A stretch of 64,000 bases of DNA from Cheiracanthium punctorium (lineage: Eukaryota > Arthropoda > Arachnida > Araneae > Cheiracanthiidae), in assembly GCA_038373885.1 (NCBI GenBank), contig JAWZYV010011903.1:62001-126000 (forward strand). Direction: 5' to 3'. The translations under genes were made by a program, and so were the position numbers. The notes beneath the pieces are model-generated. The model made no database searches, was not told the origin of the DNA, and saw only the letters and a list, made by a program, of their open reading frames with translations. Shown here one piece after another: positions 26,180 through 38,340 of this stretch. Within the stretch, counting starts at the first letter, position 1, and every line of letters starts with the position of its first letter.

Positions 26180-26393
26180 CTTAGCCCGATGTTCTACATT
26201 AGCTTTGCGCTCCAGTAGTAGATTAACAACCTCATGCCGCCCTTGAAAGCAGGCTAGAGTGAGGGCAGTATTGCGATTTGTCTCAATCTGGGCATTGATG
26301 TCGCTTCCCATGTCGAGTAACAGTCTCACAGCTTGAGTGTGACCATTCATCGCAGCAAGCATCAATGGAGATATTCCTAATTTACTCCCAGTT
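26180..26393 (-). CDS. mask: mask exon k: ankyrin repeats (TGSKLGISPLMLAAMNGHTQ)
   Basis: 214 bp. It enters with one base completing an Arg codon after tttttgacag and ends in phase 0 at GCTAAG|GTAGGT. It encodes TGSKLGISPLMLAAMNGHTQ, LLLDMGSDINAQIETNRN and TALTLACFQGRHEVVNLLLE, then RKANVEHRAK. This is one of the most conserved parts of MASK. Confidence 0.95.
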
Positions 26394-26682
26394 CTGTCAA
26401 AAAAGAAAAAAATATGATGTGAAAGAGAATAACACATTTTATACAAAGAATTTGCATGATGAGCATAGCTAAAGTTATACTGCAAACTGTGACAAATATT
26501 CAATCAGGATTGGATAATCTATAGCTCAACACACAAGGGGCATGTAAGAGTTATTTAATATTCATCCAATTGAGACTTAATGCTCTTAACTGATCATATT
26601 TCGTAGAAAAGCTTTAAATATACAATTTAAGAAAATCTGTTTCATTATATAAACATAATTTTGTATCATTTGTTCATTATTC

Positions 26683-26980
26683 CAGGGTTCATACTCATTT
26701 TTCTAAATAAAAATTAAGGAGTTTTTGAAGAGTATTTAAGAACCCCAAATATTTTTTTAAGGAGTCCACTTTCATTTTACGAAAATTATGCCTTTGTTGT
26801 GTCACCGCAATCTGAAGGGTTATGGAGGTTGCACATTTTGTCGAATCGCGGACATCACTTGCTGCTGTGAATGTAAAATTAAGGAGTTTTTAAGGAGTGC
26901 CACCTAATAGTTAGGAGTTTTAAGGGCTCTTAATTTTGCAAAATGAATATTAAGGAGTGTTAAGGAGCATATGAACCCTG
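26683..26980. mobile_element. CAGGGTTCATA MITE with 5-bp target duplication
   Basis: 298 bp from CAGGGTTCATACTCATTTTT to AGGAGCATATGAACCCTG, flanked by TATTC on both sides. Internally repeats AAGGAGTTTTTGAAGAGT-like motifs. Same 5-bp duplication length as the CAGGGTTTCTAC family. Confidence 0.8.
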
Positions 26981-27247
26981 TATTCAAAGGAAAAAGAATA
27001 CGGTCAATTGTTCTCCAAACATTGGGGCAAACTATAGGGTGTCCAACAATGTCAGGAGGCAAAAACAGTATCATTAGTAGCCTAACCAACATAAAAAAGT
27101 CGCCAGTTTAGTAGCCATTTTCTTAATTTTAGTTGTCAAAAAAGTAGTATTTCTGCATGATTTTGCAGTTAAAAAATAAACATATGTCACTTAACTTTCT
27201 TTAAAAAGGAATGAATAAAGTGAAATTAAAGAACTTCATGCACTATA

Positions 27248-27878
27248 CAGTGTGTCCCAAATAGGAGAAAAGTGCACATTGTAAATTGAAAAAAATGTTC
27301 AAAATAAGACTCCATTAAGAAAAAAAATCCTCTCGTTCATTTTCAAAAAGTCACACTTAAGATTTTTATACGGCCCCCGTACAAAAAATTCCCAATTAGT
27401 AAAACGTGCCCCATGCACTCATGAGATGCCATACAAAATTTGAGAATTATACCTTAAAAAGTGTCAGATGTGAAGATAACTATAACGCTGACTTAAACCA
27501 CTTTTCCATGGCTCTCGAAGGGAAAAAAATCACGTGAAAAATCATATTTCAGGGTGTCGTACAGAAAATCTTTTTCCCACTCTAGTAATAAACATTTACA
27601 TTCAAAATCATGTACAGTCCCCGATCCTCTTTCTTTAAAGATATCTCTACGACGTTGTATGGTGAAAGGCTCCAATTTGGTGCATCACCTTATTAGTGCA
27701 TGGGGCATATTTTACTAACTGGGAATGTTTTTCTACAGGGGTCATATATAAATTTAAAAAGTATAACTTTTTGTAAATGAATGAGAAGAATTTTCTTTTA
27801 ATGGAGTCTTATTTATCTATTATTCAAAATAAGGTTGGAAAGAGTTACAATCTGATACTACCTTTTGGGGACACCCTG
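27248..27878. mobile_element. Foldback MITE, CAGTGTGTCCC termini, copy 1
   Basis: 631 bp. The left arm (CAGTGTGTCCCAAATAGG, AATTCCCAATTAGTAAAA, CCCCATGCACTCATGAG) is mirrored on the right over about 180 bp. Copy 2 at 35309-36146 shares arms and part of the centre, including ATACAACGTCG and TACATGATTTTGAATGTAAA. TA at 27246-27247. A minus-strand reading frame at 27493-27675 is not a gene. Confidence 0.8.
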
Positions 27879-28442
27879 TTTAACACAGCATATAGTACAT
27901 TCATTTTTACAGTACAATTAAAAAACCAGATTAGACTGATGAAAGATCAATCTCAACTTTGAAAAGAAAAAGGAAATGACAAAAACCGAAATCCGATTTT
28001 CAAATGATTCACATGGTATGAGTAGCCAAAAACTTAAAATTAGTATAAAAATGACAATTTTTATTCATAGAAAGTCGCCCAAGTCACATTATCTCTAAAT
28101 TAGTGGCAAAAGTCACCTATTTAGTCTCTGTAGACACCCTGCAAATATAGCATTCATTGGAGTATTTTAACTCGAAGAAATTATGTTACATAGCGGTGTG
28201 CCAGATCATTAAAAAAAGAAAACTAGATCTTCAGTTACTAATATGAAAAAGATTATTTCTTAGATTTTGTGATAGCAATTTTTTTTAAATAAAAAATATT
28301 TTATTATTGAACTAAATATTAACGTTACTGCAATTTTTCAAAAAAGGAAAAAATGAATGTATTTCAGTGGGAGTTGGCAGGAATTCAATATGCAATATTA
28401 TTGCGTGCATTTTTTACTAACAAAATAAAATTGACAGCATAC

Positions 28443-28585
28443 CTTGAATTGATTTCTGCTCCATGACTTAACAGTAATTTAATAATATTCACATAACCAC
28501 CAGAGGCAGCTAAACTCAAAGGTGTGTAATCAGAGACATTTCTATGTTCTTTGTTGGCCCCTCGTGCCAATAGAAAATCTACAAC
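28443..28585 (-). CDS. mask: mask exon j: ankyrin repeats (VVDFLLARGANKEHRNVSDY)
   Basis: 143 bp, phase 0 entry after tttaataaag and two trailing bases at TTCAAG|GTATGC. It encodes VVDFLLARGANKEHRNVSDY and TPLSLAASGGYVNIIKLLLS, near-identical to ANKHD1. It is separated from exon i by a 10.3 kb intron full of mobile elements. Confidence 0.95.
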
Positions 28586-29169
28586 CTTTATTAAAAGATA
28601 AATATATATTAAAATGAAGAAACAAACTACTGATTTTTGAAAATATATAGGATTTTTTAAAAGAAAAAAAAAAATGCACTGCATAAACTCTTATTCAGTT
28701 GGATTCTAGCAAGGTTCCAGCTTAACTGGGCAACAGATACACAAATAATTTGGAAAATTACACTAGTATATTTGCACTAACTTCTTTCCATGTGCATACA
28801 TATTCCTTGTCTTTGCTACTGATATTTCAGTGCAAAATATCTATGGTTTCCAAACCAAGGTTGAAAAAAGTACTGGTCAACTATTCAGTAGCATGCACAG
28901 TACACCTTATTTATGATATTTCGGAACACATATTTCTTAAATTTTCAGAAAAACTAATGCTAATGGAGACATAAAACATACACTGAGGCCATGTCACATG
29001 TGGAACAGGCAGGAATTTAATCTTTCTAAATGCATTATCATTATAATTTTTGCCCAAACATTTCTTAAATGCAATGCATTTCCATAAAAAACTAACAGTA
29101 CCTATAACTTGTAATATAATGCAACTAAATTCAATTCTGAAAATTTGCCAAAAGAAGTATAAGTAAATA

Positions 29170-29290
29170 CTGGGTGATTCAAAATAAATGTTACAGGGAT
29201 TATCTCTTAAACCATAAGGGATCAAAACCGACTTTTAGTTGGAAAAGTTTGTCAAATTGTAAGAAGCTTTCAGATGCCTTAAAAAAAAAA
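29170..29290 (+). repeat. Left arm of an inverted repeat pair 8.8 kb apart
   Basis: Starts CTGGGTGATTCAAAATAAAT after TA at 29168-29169. About 120 bp matches, in reverse complement and about 80% identical, the arm ending at 37944. Shared landmarks are ATCTCTTAAACCATAAGGGA and AAAAGTTTGTCAAATT, then GCTTTCAGAT. Confidence 0.75.
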
Positions 29291-30240
29291 AAAAAAAAAA
29301 AACAGCGTGCTGTACATAGCTAGATAATATAGACGTGCGCGTGCACGCCGTGCGCGGATACATTCGCGAAGAATTTTGAGGTCTTGCGGATAGTTTTTCC
29401 GTTTTTTTAAATAATGGAGCAACAATTACCTAGAGAAAATATTTTCTAAGCAACTTTAGCGCAAACGCGATATATGTAGGTGTGTACGTACGTATAGATA
29501 TGCTCATTGCTTATACATATTTTACTGACTACGTCTTCTCCGTAGAAAATCTGAGAAGCTTCGCAGATAATCGCCCACGCTCAGTGTGCAGCATTGTGTT
29601 TCGGTGACGTGTGTGGTGTGCGTTTCTATTACGCGTTCAACCTATTTGTGATGCGGCACGAAGGAACACATTTCGTCCTCACTCCGGTGCATTACGAAAA
29701 GATGCTCTCTCCAGTTGTCTCCATGGTCTGCTCACACCGTTCCTGCGGCACATGCGTCTCTTGTTTTCGAAGCTTGTCGGCAGTAACGATAAGGAATACA
29801 TGTGGTGTTGAGATTATAATAATACAATTCAATTCGTTTGATCTTGTTGCGACGGGCGAATTTATAGTTTACATTTACAACGAAAACTATTGCAAATTTT
29901 ACCATTTTTAATTACGCAATTTAATTTTGCAGATACTTTGGGATTGCGTGCGCAGATACTTTTTTTTTTTATCTGACTATGGTGCTGTATACATATTAAA
30001 ATACAAAATTTACTTTTTATAGTGTCCCTCACTTCCTATCACTAATATTTTTTTTTTTTAAGTTATTCTTTGTCTAAAAAGGTAAATAAAAAATTCCAAT
30101 CTCTAAGTAAAATAGTTAGAGAAATTTAATGTTAAACAACAATTTACACCACTTTACCTGCTCTGATGGCATTCGTTTTCAGATGAAAAAAATCTTTACT
30201 TTAGGGGACCCACTATGAGTTGGTAAAAGATGAGCACTTA

Positions 30241-30846
30241 CACTACTGGCCAGAAGTATTGCAAGTTTGAGAAAGCTAACCATCTTTACAAGAATAAGCC
30301 CAGAAAATATGGACAAAAAATTTGCCAGATTTAAATATTTTTGAGAATTTATTTGGAATAATTAGAAAGAATATATCTGAACATCACCAAAAATCAAAAT
30401 GAGAGCTTCAGGAACCAATCATTTAAGTTGACAACATAAAACACCGAAAGAAGTGTTGTAAAACTTTGTGGATTCCATATCTAAAAAGAGTGGCTGTTGT
30501 GACCAAAGTCAAGACTGCTCAGCAACATAAACGACCTTTAGTTCAATTGCATTTATTTATTATCCTCTTTTTGCAGAAGAGCTTGAAATTAATTTTTATT
30601 AATTTTATTCCGGCGAGCCAAAATGGATTATGATTTCTAATAACCTACGTATTTTTTATGCTATTTTAAAAATAAATTAAATAATTATTTTTGTTCTGTA
30701 ACAATGCTATCTTGTCTTTGAAGTAATCTGACATGTTGACATTCAAAAATATCAGATAAACTGATTTTTCTTTTTGACAGGGGAGAGGGGCTTATCTTGA
30801 AAAGGGTTTGGATTTCTGAAACTTGCAATACTTTTGGCCAGTAGTG
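30241..30846 (+). mobile_element. Tc1-like element remnant with TA duplication
   Basis: 606 bp with inverted termini CACTACTGGCCAGAAGTATT and AATACTTTTGGCCAGTAGTG, flanked by TA. The interior translates in pieces to the C-terminal part of a Tc1 transposase: LNIFENLFGI, RKNISEHHQKSK, ELQEPII. The N-terminal and central parts are deleted, so it is non-autonomous. Confidence 0.85.
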
Positions 30847-31189
30847 TAGTTGAAAAATGACAATTGAACACATTCAAACTTCAAGAAGTGAAATATAGCT
30901 AGTTGAATGCATACCACCATGAATTAACATCAGATGAAAAATAATTTGGTTTTTCTCACTTTTGAAACATCCCTTTGGTATTTGGTGACAAATGCCAAAA
31001 TTTTTAACTTCTGATCTTCGTAACTGTTCCACTGAAAGATACTGGATTTTTAAATTTTTTTTTAAAGTAAAACTTCATTAGGCGCAACTAGGGAGTAACT
31101 CAGATTTTTTTTTTTTTCTGACGGAAGTAACGCTCACATGGTTTTGGAAAAGCGGAAGCTGCCTGCGATCGAACCCAATCAGCAGGCGA

Positions 31190-31490
31190 AAACTACTATT
31201 TAAGAACACTGATAGAAAAACATGAAGAAATAGAACCTGCAATCGAGCAAAACTAGCAGACGAAAACTTCATTTTAAGAGTACAGAAACAGAATAATACT
31301 TCGAACAAAACCAGCAGAGGAAAACAAAGGTTTAAGAACACTGCCATAGAAAAACTCAATAATAGACCCTACGTGCATTTGATACCAACCAGCAGAAGAA
31401 AACACCAGTTTAGGAACACAGTTAAAGAAAAATCCCACAACATAGACATTCTCTCGATTCAAACCCTACGGAAAAACCATGAAGGCAAAT
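31190..31490. repeat. Decayed satellite, block 1
   Basis: About four units of 58-78 bp, each starting TTTAAGAACAC (or TTTAAGAGTAC, TTTAGGAACAC) and ending in variants of ACCAGCAGA.GAAAAC. Related to block 2 at 32930-33610. Confidence 0.75.
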
Positions 31491-32139
31491 TTATAAGAGG
31501 GGACACTTCTCTTAGAAAGTTGTAAACAGATGGCACTACGCACACTGTGTAACTGCGCATCTCAGGTTGTTTATATTTCCTTCGAGGTGAAGTAAATGGG
31601 GATCGTTGAATTAGCAGAACTTCAAAAAATTAAATACATAGACTTATGAACGTGATAATAATTAGTGGCTTCAGATGTGTTTTAATTACATAATTGTCTC
31701 AGAATAGTATTTCGTAATAGATATAGGCAATAGTTTCGAAGCGAAGTAATGTCGTGTTACTATTTTGTCCAAAATCTTTATTTTAAGAAATATTAGTAAA
31801 TTTAGAAGAATGTAGTTTGTGTGAATGCAATATTTAAAGTGTTTACTTATAATGACGATCATACTGAAACAAGCAGTATTTACATTTATTTCATGCTGCG
31901 ACAAATTTTAACACAGCTTTAAATTTAAAAACTCATATTAAAATATTAAATTCATGTTACATAAAGAACTCTGTAATGAATTCTAAGCCATTTTCTAATG
32001 TAGATATATACCGTGGCAGACAAAAAACTTTTCTGTCAGCCTCGATATACGCACTCGTTAACAAATACAAACTCAATATTTTAATTATCTTAAGATAGAA
32101 CATCTTTTTTCTTTTTTTACTCATTTGTTACTAAGACAA

Positions 32140-32620
32140 TAGAGATGAGACGGGCTCGGGCTCTGTAATTCACAATTGTGTTCGGGCTCGGGAAAAATTT
32201 CTCCTTTATTGAGCATACTGCTTGAAACAGATTTTAAAAATTGATTCACGAGGAAAATAAAAGTACTTATAAAAAATTAATAAATAAATGAAAATAGTGG
32301 CACGGGCGCCTAGAAGGTGCGTGAAGCTCTTTGGGTATTTTAGAATGGCGGTTTATATTTCTTAGTTAGTCATGAGATCCGACATTTTTTGATAAAGGAT
32401 GGATACAAAAAATTAGAAAGTGCATTGGGAGTTTGCAAATATATTTGTCTTTAATTTGCACAAACGGCAAAATATATTGTGTGTTATCAATGAAGTAATT
32501 GAATTTTTTTAAAAAAATCTTTAGCTGAAATTTTGGGCTCGTTCTCCGACTTAAATAATATTGCTCGGGCTCGGATTAAAAGTCCTCGGGCTTCAAAAAA
32601 TGAGCACAAACTCATCTTTA
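32140..32620. mobile_element. hAT-like MITE, TAGAGATGAG termini, 8-bp target duplication
   Basis: 481 bp with TAGAGATGAG on the left and CTCATCTTTA on the right, flanked by TAAGACAA and TAAGGCAA (7 of 8). GGGCTCGGGCTC motifs occur near the left end and in related form on the right. Confidence 0.78.
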
Positions 32621-32929
32621 TAAGGCAACCGGTAAGCAAAAGTGAAAAATATAATTAAAATTTAGTGCTCGCGTTCATTATCTCATTCACACGCTAGGTT
32701 GGAAAATTAAAAACAAGTAAAATTAGTTTTCAGTCAGCACGGGAAATGCTTTATTCTTTTACCACTAGGATCGCTGCACGTCACTAGATTTCCAGTGTTT
32801 ACACAATTGAAACTTATTTGGGGTACCAAAAATCCAGTAAAGCAACTATGGAGAGTGTCCACTCCTATAATATATCTCTGTGTTTAACACAGACACTTTC
32901 TGGATGCTAGCCCGATATCCAGATGGAAC

Positions 32930-33610
32930 AACAGTTTAAGAACACGGGTATGTAACGCCACAAAGAAACAAGTACTCGCTGCAAACGGTTTAAGAGCAGA
33001 ATAAAAGAATAACAAATGGACACTCCGTGGATTCTAACCCAACCTTAAGACGGAGGCAGTTTAACACGGGGATGGAACACCACAAAGAAACGGAACCTTG
33101 CTGCAATCAATCCCAAGACAGAACATGCAGTTTAAAAACACGGATACAGAATAATAATTTGAAACTTACCAGTAGACAAAATCAACGCTTAAGAACACTG
33201 ATAGAAAAAAAACAAAAATTACACTACCTGCATTTGAACCCAACAAACAGCGGAAAACATCAGTTAAAGAACACAATTAAAGTATAATACTAGACTATGG
33301 ACATTCTCCCCATTCAAACCCAACCTCCAGACTGAACAATGGCATAAGAAAACTCTTAAAGAATAATACTACAACATGGACACTTCCTGGATTCTAACCC
33401 AATTTCCAGACGGAACAACGATTTAAGAACACAGGTATGGAACACCACAAAGAAACAAACCCTGGCTGCAAACAGTTTAAGAACACAGTTAAAGGATAAT
33501 ACATGGACACTTCCTGGATTCTAACCCAACCTCCAGATGGAACAACGGTTTAAGAACATGGGGATGAACAACCACAAAGAAAATGAATCTGGCTGTAACT
33601 GAATACAACA
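32930..33610. repeat. Decayed satellite, block 2, with unit types in alternating order
   Basis: About ten units of 54-80 bp, each opening with TTTAAGAACAC-like sequence. At least four unit types are distinguishable: one with GGAACACCACAAAGAAAC, one with TGGACACTTCCTGGATTCTA, one with GCATTTGAACCCAAC, and one with CAGAATAATA.TT. The order alternates (a-b-a-d-c-b-b-a-b-a by eye), like a decayed higher-order array. A short reading frame at 33027-33287 is incidental. Confidence 0.78.
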
Positions 33611-33758
33611 TCAAAGAAGTTCTACTTCAATCGCACGTATCGATTACACGCACACACTTTTTTTTTTTAAACCTTCTTAAAACACAGAGCAATATTTTTC
33701 CAAATTAAAAAGATAAGAAGTGAACCATATAAAAAATCAAATTTTGTATTTTAATATA

Positions 33759-34360
33759 CAGTGTGTTTCTAAAAGAATATAAGGGTTTTTAACTCTTAGT
33801 AGTATTTATTACGTAAAACTTAAAATCATAATACATGAAATGAAAGAGCAACTCTATCAGTTCTGTTTGTTGGTATGTGCGTATGCTAGAAAGATTTTTG
33901 AGTTCTCCAGTTTGTAAAGATCAAAATAACATCCGTACATATTTGTCAGTTTGAAAATACTGGCTGCTTTTGCACAAAAGGAAGAGTATGGGACTACTAA
34001 GGATTTCTGAAGAGTGTTGAGAGAGTCTTTCACACATAGTACGATGAAATCAGCTTGGAAGGCTAGTCATGAATTAGTGATTCCAGTGACAACTGTTGGG
34101 AAAGTTTTATGAAAACACTTAAATCTACACCCTTATCTTTCGCAGCTATTACAGGCTCTGAAGACTACAGACCATGTTTACGTGCCAACTTTGCTCATGA
34201 AATGTTGTATAATGATTTCTGGCATTTCACACATCAGTGGACATGCGAACACTCATAATGTGCGAATCTGGGGCTCAGAAAATCCTCACGAGATCGTACA
34301 ATCGCAACAAGACTCTCCCAAATTGAGCATTTTTTGTGCCATATCTTTGCAAAAAGTTTG

Positions 34361-34395
<35 letters not shown>

Positions 34396-35306
34396 AGAAA
34401 CAAATATAACGTACTTCTTATCTCAATGCTTAAGATATGATCACATTTTTCGTATAATGAAAAAAGATTTGCTATGCTAATGAATGCTAAAAGGAAATGA
34501 ATGGGTTTTTGCTTTTTTGGTAAAGCATTCAGAGAAAACTAAACTGGAACTAAAATATAGAAGAGAAATAATAAAAGTAAAAACTTCCTATTATGGAATG
34601 GTTATAAAACAGCTGAGGAGATAATCTTTGATTTTTAACATGGAATTCAAATCTATAACATGTACGTCAATGATTTTCAAGACCACTGCAAAAACAGAGG
34701 AAGATCAGAGACTATCCCCGGAGAGAAAATCTAATTATGTTTTTAGCATTTTGCTAAAGCTTTTTTTTTCTTATTTTAGCTTTTTTGCTAAAAGATTTTA
34801 GAGCTCAGCTTAAATCCTGTGCTATCTTGATGCTCTACAACTATGGCTATTTCCCCATTTGGCAGCAAGATGGTGCACCGCCTCACCAGCATAGCAACGT
34901 ATGCAATTGGTTAAACAACACTGTACCCAAACTCTTGATTGGCCGCAAACGGCCCAATGACAGTGATTGTTTCACATGGCCTCCACACTCACTCATCTCA
35001 TGCCATGGGATTTCTACCTGAGGGGGTTCATACAGAATCATGTGTATGTGCTCCACTACCAGCTGATCTACCCGACCTAAGAAACAGGACTGAGGCAGCT
35101 GTTGCAACAATTACACCACAAACAATAAACAATATTTACGAAGAATTGTGTTATCGACTTGATGTGTGCCATGAGGTGCTCACATTGAACACTTGTCAGC
35201 TTGTACATATAACTATTCGAGTTCTTTTATTTCATGATTAAAATTATAAGTTTTATGTAATAAATCCTACAAAGAGTTAAAACCCCCCATACTCATTTAG
35301 AAACAA
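33759..35306 (+). mobile_element. Tc1/mariner-like transposon, decayed and interrupted
   Basis: Imperfect inverted termini over about 80 bp: TGTTTCTAAAAGAATATAAG, TTTATTACGTAAAACTTA and CATGAAATGAAAG on the left are mirrored at 35220-35303. Plus-strand pieces are HNVRIWGSENPHE (about 34240), WQQDGAPPH (about 34862, second catalytic Asp) and the C-terminal region AVATITPQTINNIYEELCYRLDVC (in parts, 35098-35170). About 450 bp of foreign sequence (34360-34785) splits the gene. Frameshifts make it inactive. Confidence 0.83.
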
Positions 35307-35308
35307 TA

Positions 35309-36146
35309 CAGGGTGTCCTATAAAGGTGGTAATGGGCTTTAATTCTTATCTATTAGAGATAAGTGGGCAGTGTAAATTGAAAACATGTTCAAAATAAGGT
35401 CAGAAATAATACTCCCGACAAGAAAAAATTCCTCTCACTCATTTACAAAAAGTAATTTCTTAAATTTGTACTGAAAAACATTCTCAATTAGTAAAATGTG
35501 CCGGTGCACTCATGAGGTGATATGCCAAATTTGAACCTCTCATTATACAACGTCGCAGAGATATCAGTAGAAGAAGATGTTTGGGGACTATACATGATTT
35601 TGAATGTAAACGTTTATTCTTAGAGTGGAAACAACTCTAGCATGGTACTTCTATCTCAAGGTTTAAGATATAGTTGCATTTTTTGGATAATGCAAAGACT
35701 TGTCAAAATGCTAAAATGAAATGAATGCGTTTTTGCTGAAATGAAAATGAAAAGATTAAAACAAAAAGATTTTGCTTCTTAATTTCTGTATGATCCCTGA
35801 TATGTGATTATTTAACTTTATTTTTCTCTTTGAGGATCTTTGAAAAGTAGTTTAAGTCAATGTTACATTTATCTTCATATCTCTGACATTTTTTAAGGTA
35901 TTTTTCTCAAATTTTATATGTCACCTCTTTAGTGTATGGGGGGCAAATTTTACTAATTGGGAATTGTTTTGTACAGGGGTCGTGCAAAAATTTAAAAAGT
36001 GTAACTTTTTGAAAATTAACGAGAGGTATTTTTTTAAAGGCGTGTTATTTCCGACCTTATTTTGAATATTTTTTCAATTTACACTGGCCACTTATCTGTA
36101 ATAGATAAAGAATTAAAGCTCGTTACCACCTTTTTGGGACACCCTG
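35309..36146. mobile_element. Foldback MITE, CAGGGTGTCC termini, copy 2, TA duplication
   Basis: 838 bp flanked by TA at 35307-35308 and 36147-36148. Left CAGGGTGTCCTATAAAGG and right GGGACACCCTG termini. Arms of about 230 bp match copy 1 at 27248-27878. It abuts the end of the Tc1-like element, sharing its TA. An extra inner segment (about 35640-35740) resembles 34400-34510 inside that element. Confidence 0.82.
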
Positions 36147-36263
36147 TATATCAGAGGTCTGTTTAGGAGAAATTTGGCTACATTAACAGACATTTCACAA
36201 AATATTTTATTTTAAAAACAGACCCTTCAGATTATTTTTCAATTAAAAGAACAGGCCTTTGAC

Positions 36264-36400
36264 CAGGGTTGGAAAAAAACCCGGTTTATTTGAAAAAAAA
36301 CCAAAAAAACCGGGTTTATTTGGTTTAAACCGGGTTTTTTTGGTTTAAACCAGGTTTTTTTTTTTTTTTTTTTTTTTGGGGGGGGGGTTATCCTTTCATA
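36264..36400. repeat. AAACCCGGTTT low-complexity tract
   Basis: Begins CAGGGTTGGAAAAAAACCCG and repeats AAACCGGGTTTTTTTGGTTT several times before a T/G run. It looks like one end of an hAT-like element; the other end was not found. Confidence 0.55.
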
Positions 36401-36969
36401 ATTACGTTACATATTTATAAATAAAATTATTTGTAAAATGTTCAAATAAAAATTAATATTTCTTCTGAAAATAATTAAAACAAAGTAAATAAAAAATTGT
36501 TGCTATACTTATGTGGACATTGAAATCATTCAATTTTAATATTTTATTTAGAGATACTATTTTTTTATATTTAGTATCTACGTATATAATACGCTAATGT
36601 ATGCGGTACCAAAATTGACGATATTTTTATGCTGGGAGCGGCAAGAACTAGATGTAAACATTAGCGTAATAACAATAACACACGTGCAAAAATCTAGATT
36701 AACAGTTCAATGACATCAAGTGAAGCAAGCCTATTTGTTACTGGTTACGTGTGTCACACAGTAGATAGATTAAAAAATAACAATGTATGTGCAAAGAAGC
36801 AAAATCGTTCGGATTTTTTTACTTCACGTTTATTGCACATTTTAAAAAAAAACTACTTTGCAATGAAGTATATTTTAGCCATTTTGTGTTTCCATATACG
36901 AAAAAGCAAATTGTTTCTTTTTGATTTGATTAATGGCAACGGTACTCTGAGTGATCTGCCAAGGATAGA

Positions 36970-37160
36970 AGATGCCTTGGCAGGGGGACTTTCTAAGGGG
37001 TTTTAACGCATATCCACGTTACATCTGGAGAAAACCTACCAAAACTCCAGACCGTTAGATCGACAGCCGCATGATGGGACCCAAATCCGGGACCCTCACA
37101 CTTCAGCCATCTACCATTTTCAGTGACATTACCACCGTGCCATGATGAGGACCCCAAAAT
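36970..37160 (-). mobile_element. tRNA-derived SINE, copy 1
   Basis: On the minus strand a tRNA-like head has an A-box-like GGCACGGTGGTAATG and a B-box-like GGATTTGGGTCCC, followed by a body and the tail ACCCCTTAGAAAGTCCCCC. The same tail, preceded by GGTTTTCTC, is found at 50490-50672. Confidence 0.65.
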
Positions 37161-37824
37161 CTTTCGGATCTATTCACATGTCCCATGGTCACCATCAGCT
37201 TTTGTCATGATACCCCCAAAATTTGTAGCAACCATAACCTAAATACATTTCATGACAAATACTGTTAAAACCAGGAAATATGATTTTCGTTGAAAGGACT
37301 CCGATAATTTAGACAAAACTGACTGAGTAAATATGGTAAGATATGGGGGGGGCGAAGCTGGCCACCTTGGCAGCTAGTATAATATAATACAATAGTAATT
37401 GTTTACTACATTTTACATGGAATATTGCTCTTATTGAGAAAAATGTTTCCTCTGGTAAATAGCCAACCTTTCACAAATCTGTGTTTATATCTATAATTAA
37501 ATATTTTCAAATTGAATGAATCTTCTGAACATAAACTGATACATAAACAAAGCTTTGCCAGTTTACTACATAGGTTTTTTTTAAATGGAACTTTCTTTAA
37601 AATGTCTTAAAGTGGAACTTTAATACTAAATTTGTGTGTGAAATTGTAAATTTATATAATTCACAGAAACAAGACCCTGGATAGAAAAATCTGAACACCA
37701 ATTTCAGATTCACAGTGAAGAATAAATTTTTTCACAATTTATCAAAAACAGGACCTTGTCTGAAAAGTCCAAGCAGATCCCTGTATGTGTGTATATACAC
37801 ACATCGGACATACAGATCCTTATA

Positions 37825-37944
37825 AAAAAAACTGCCATATCTGAAAGCTGCTTTAAATTTGACAAACTTTTCTAATTGAAAGTATGTTTTGATCCTTTAT
37901 GATTTAAGAGAGAATTGCTGTAACTTCTATTTTGAATTGCCCAG
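37825..37944 (-). repeat. Right arm of the inverted repeat pair 8.8 kb apart
   Basis: Reverse complement begins CTGGGCAATTCAAAATAGAA and matches 29170-29290 for about 120 bp. Followed by TA at 37945-37946. Confidence 0.75.
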
Positions 37945-38029
37945 TATAAAAACACAAGTCAATATACATACGAGATATATTATTAAAATTTAAAAATTCT
38001 ATAAAGATGTCATATCACTAACATTTGAA

Positions 38030-38340
38030 AAAATATTGACAAAAATACTTTTATAAATTTTATACACCTTTAAATTTGTCATATTTCTACATAAATAGTG
38101 GGCACAACATAATGAACTTCATTTATGAAATATAAATGTTTAGAGCCACTTCAGATATTTCAAAATCAAATGCTCTCAAGGTGGTTTAACCCAATCAACA
38201 TGAACAGAACAAGAGTTGATCTTGCAAACTTGATGAAGAAAATAGTGGTAAGTTACAATTTCAGAATAAACTTTTGAGCCTGAGAAAAAGAAGAAAAATC
38301 CTCAGTCCAAAAATTGGATCCAAAAGAGTGAGACTAAGAA
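38030..38340. repeat. Intronic segment paralogous to 21640-21955
   Basis: Ordered similarity to 21640-21955, diverged. Lies about 500 bp 3' of mask exon i in gene sense. Confidence 0.6.

Noticed and set aside
29594..29911. 105-codon plus-strand reading frame, Cys-rich
   Set aside because: No similarity recognised, no splice context, lies within a transposon-filled intron.
31190..33610. CRISPR-like regular repeats
   Set aside because: Units are variable, directly abutting, without unique spacers, and the genome is eukaryotic.
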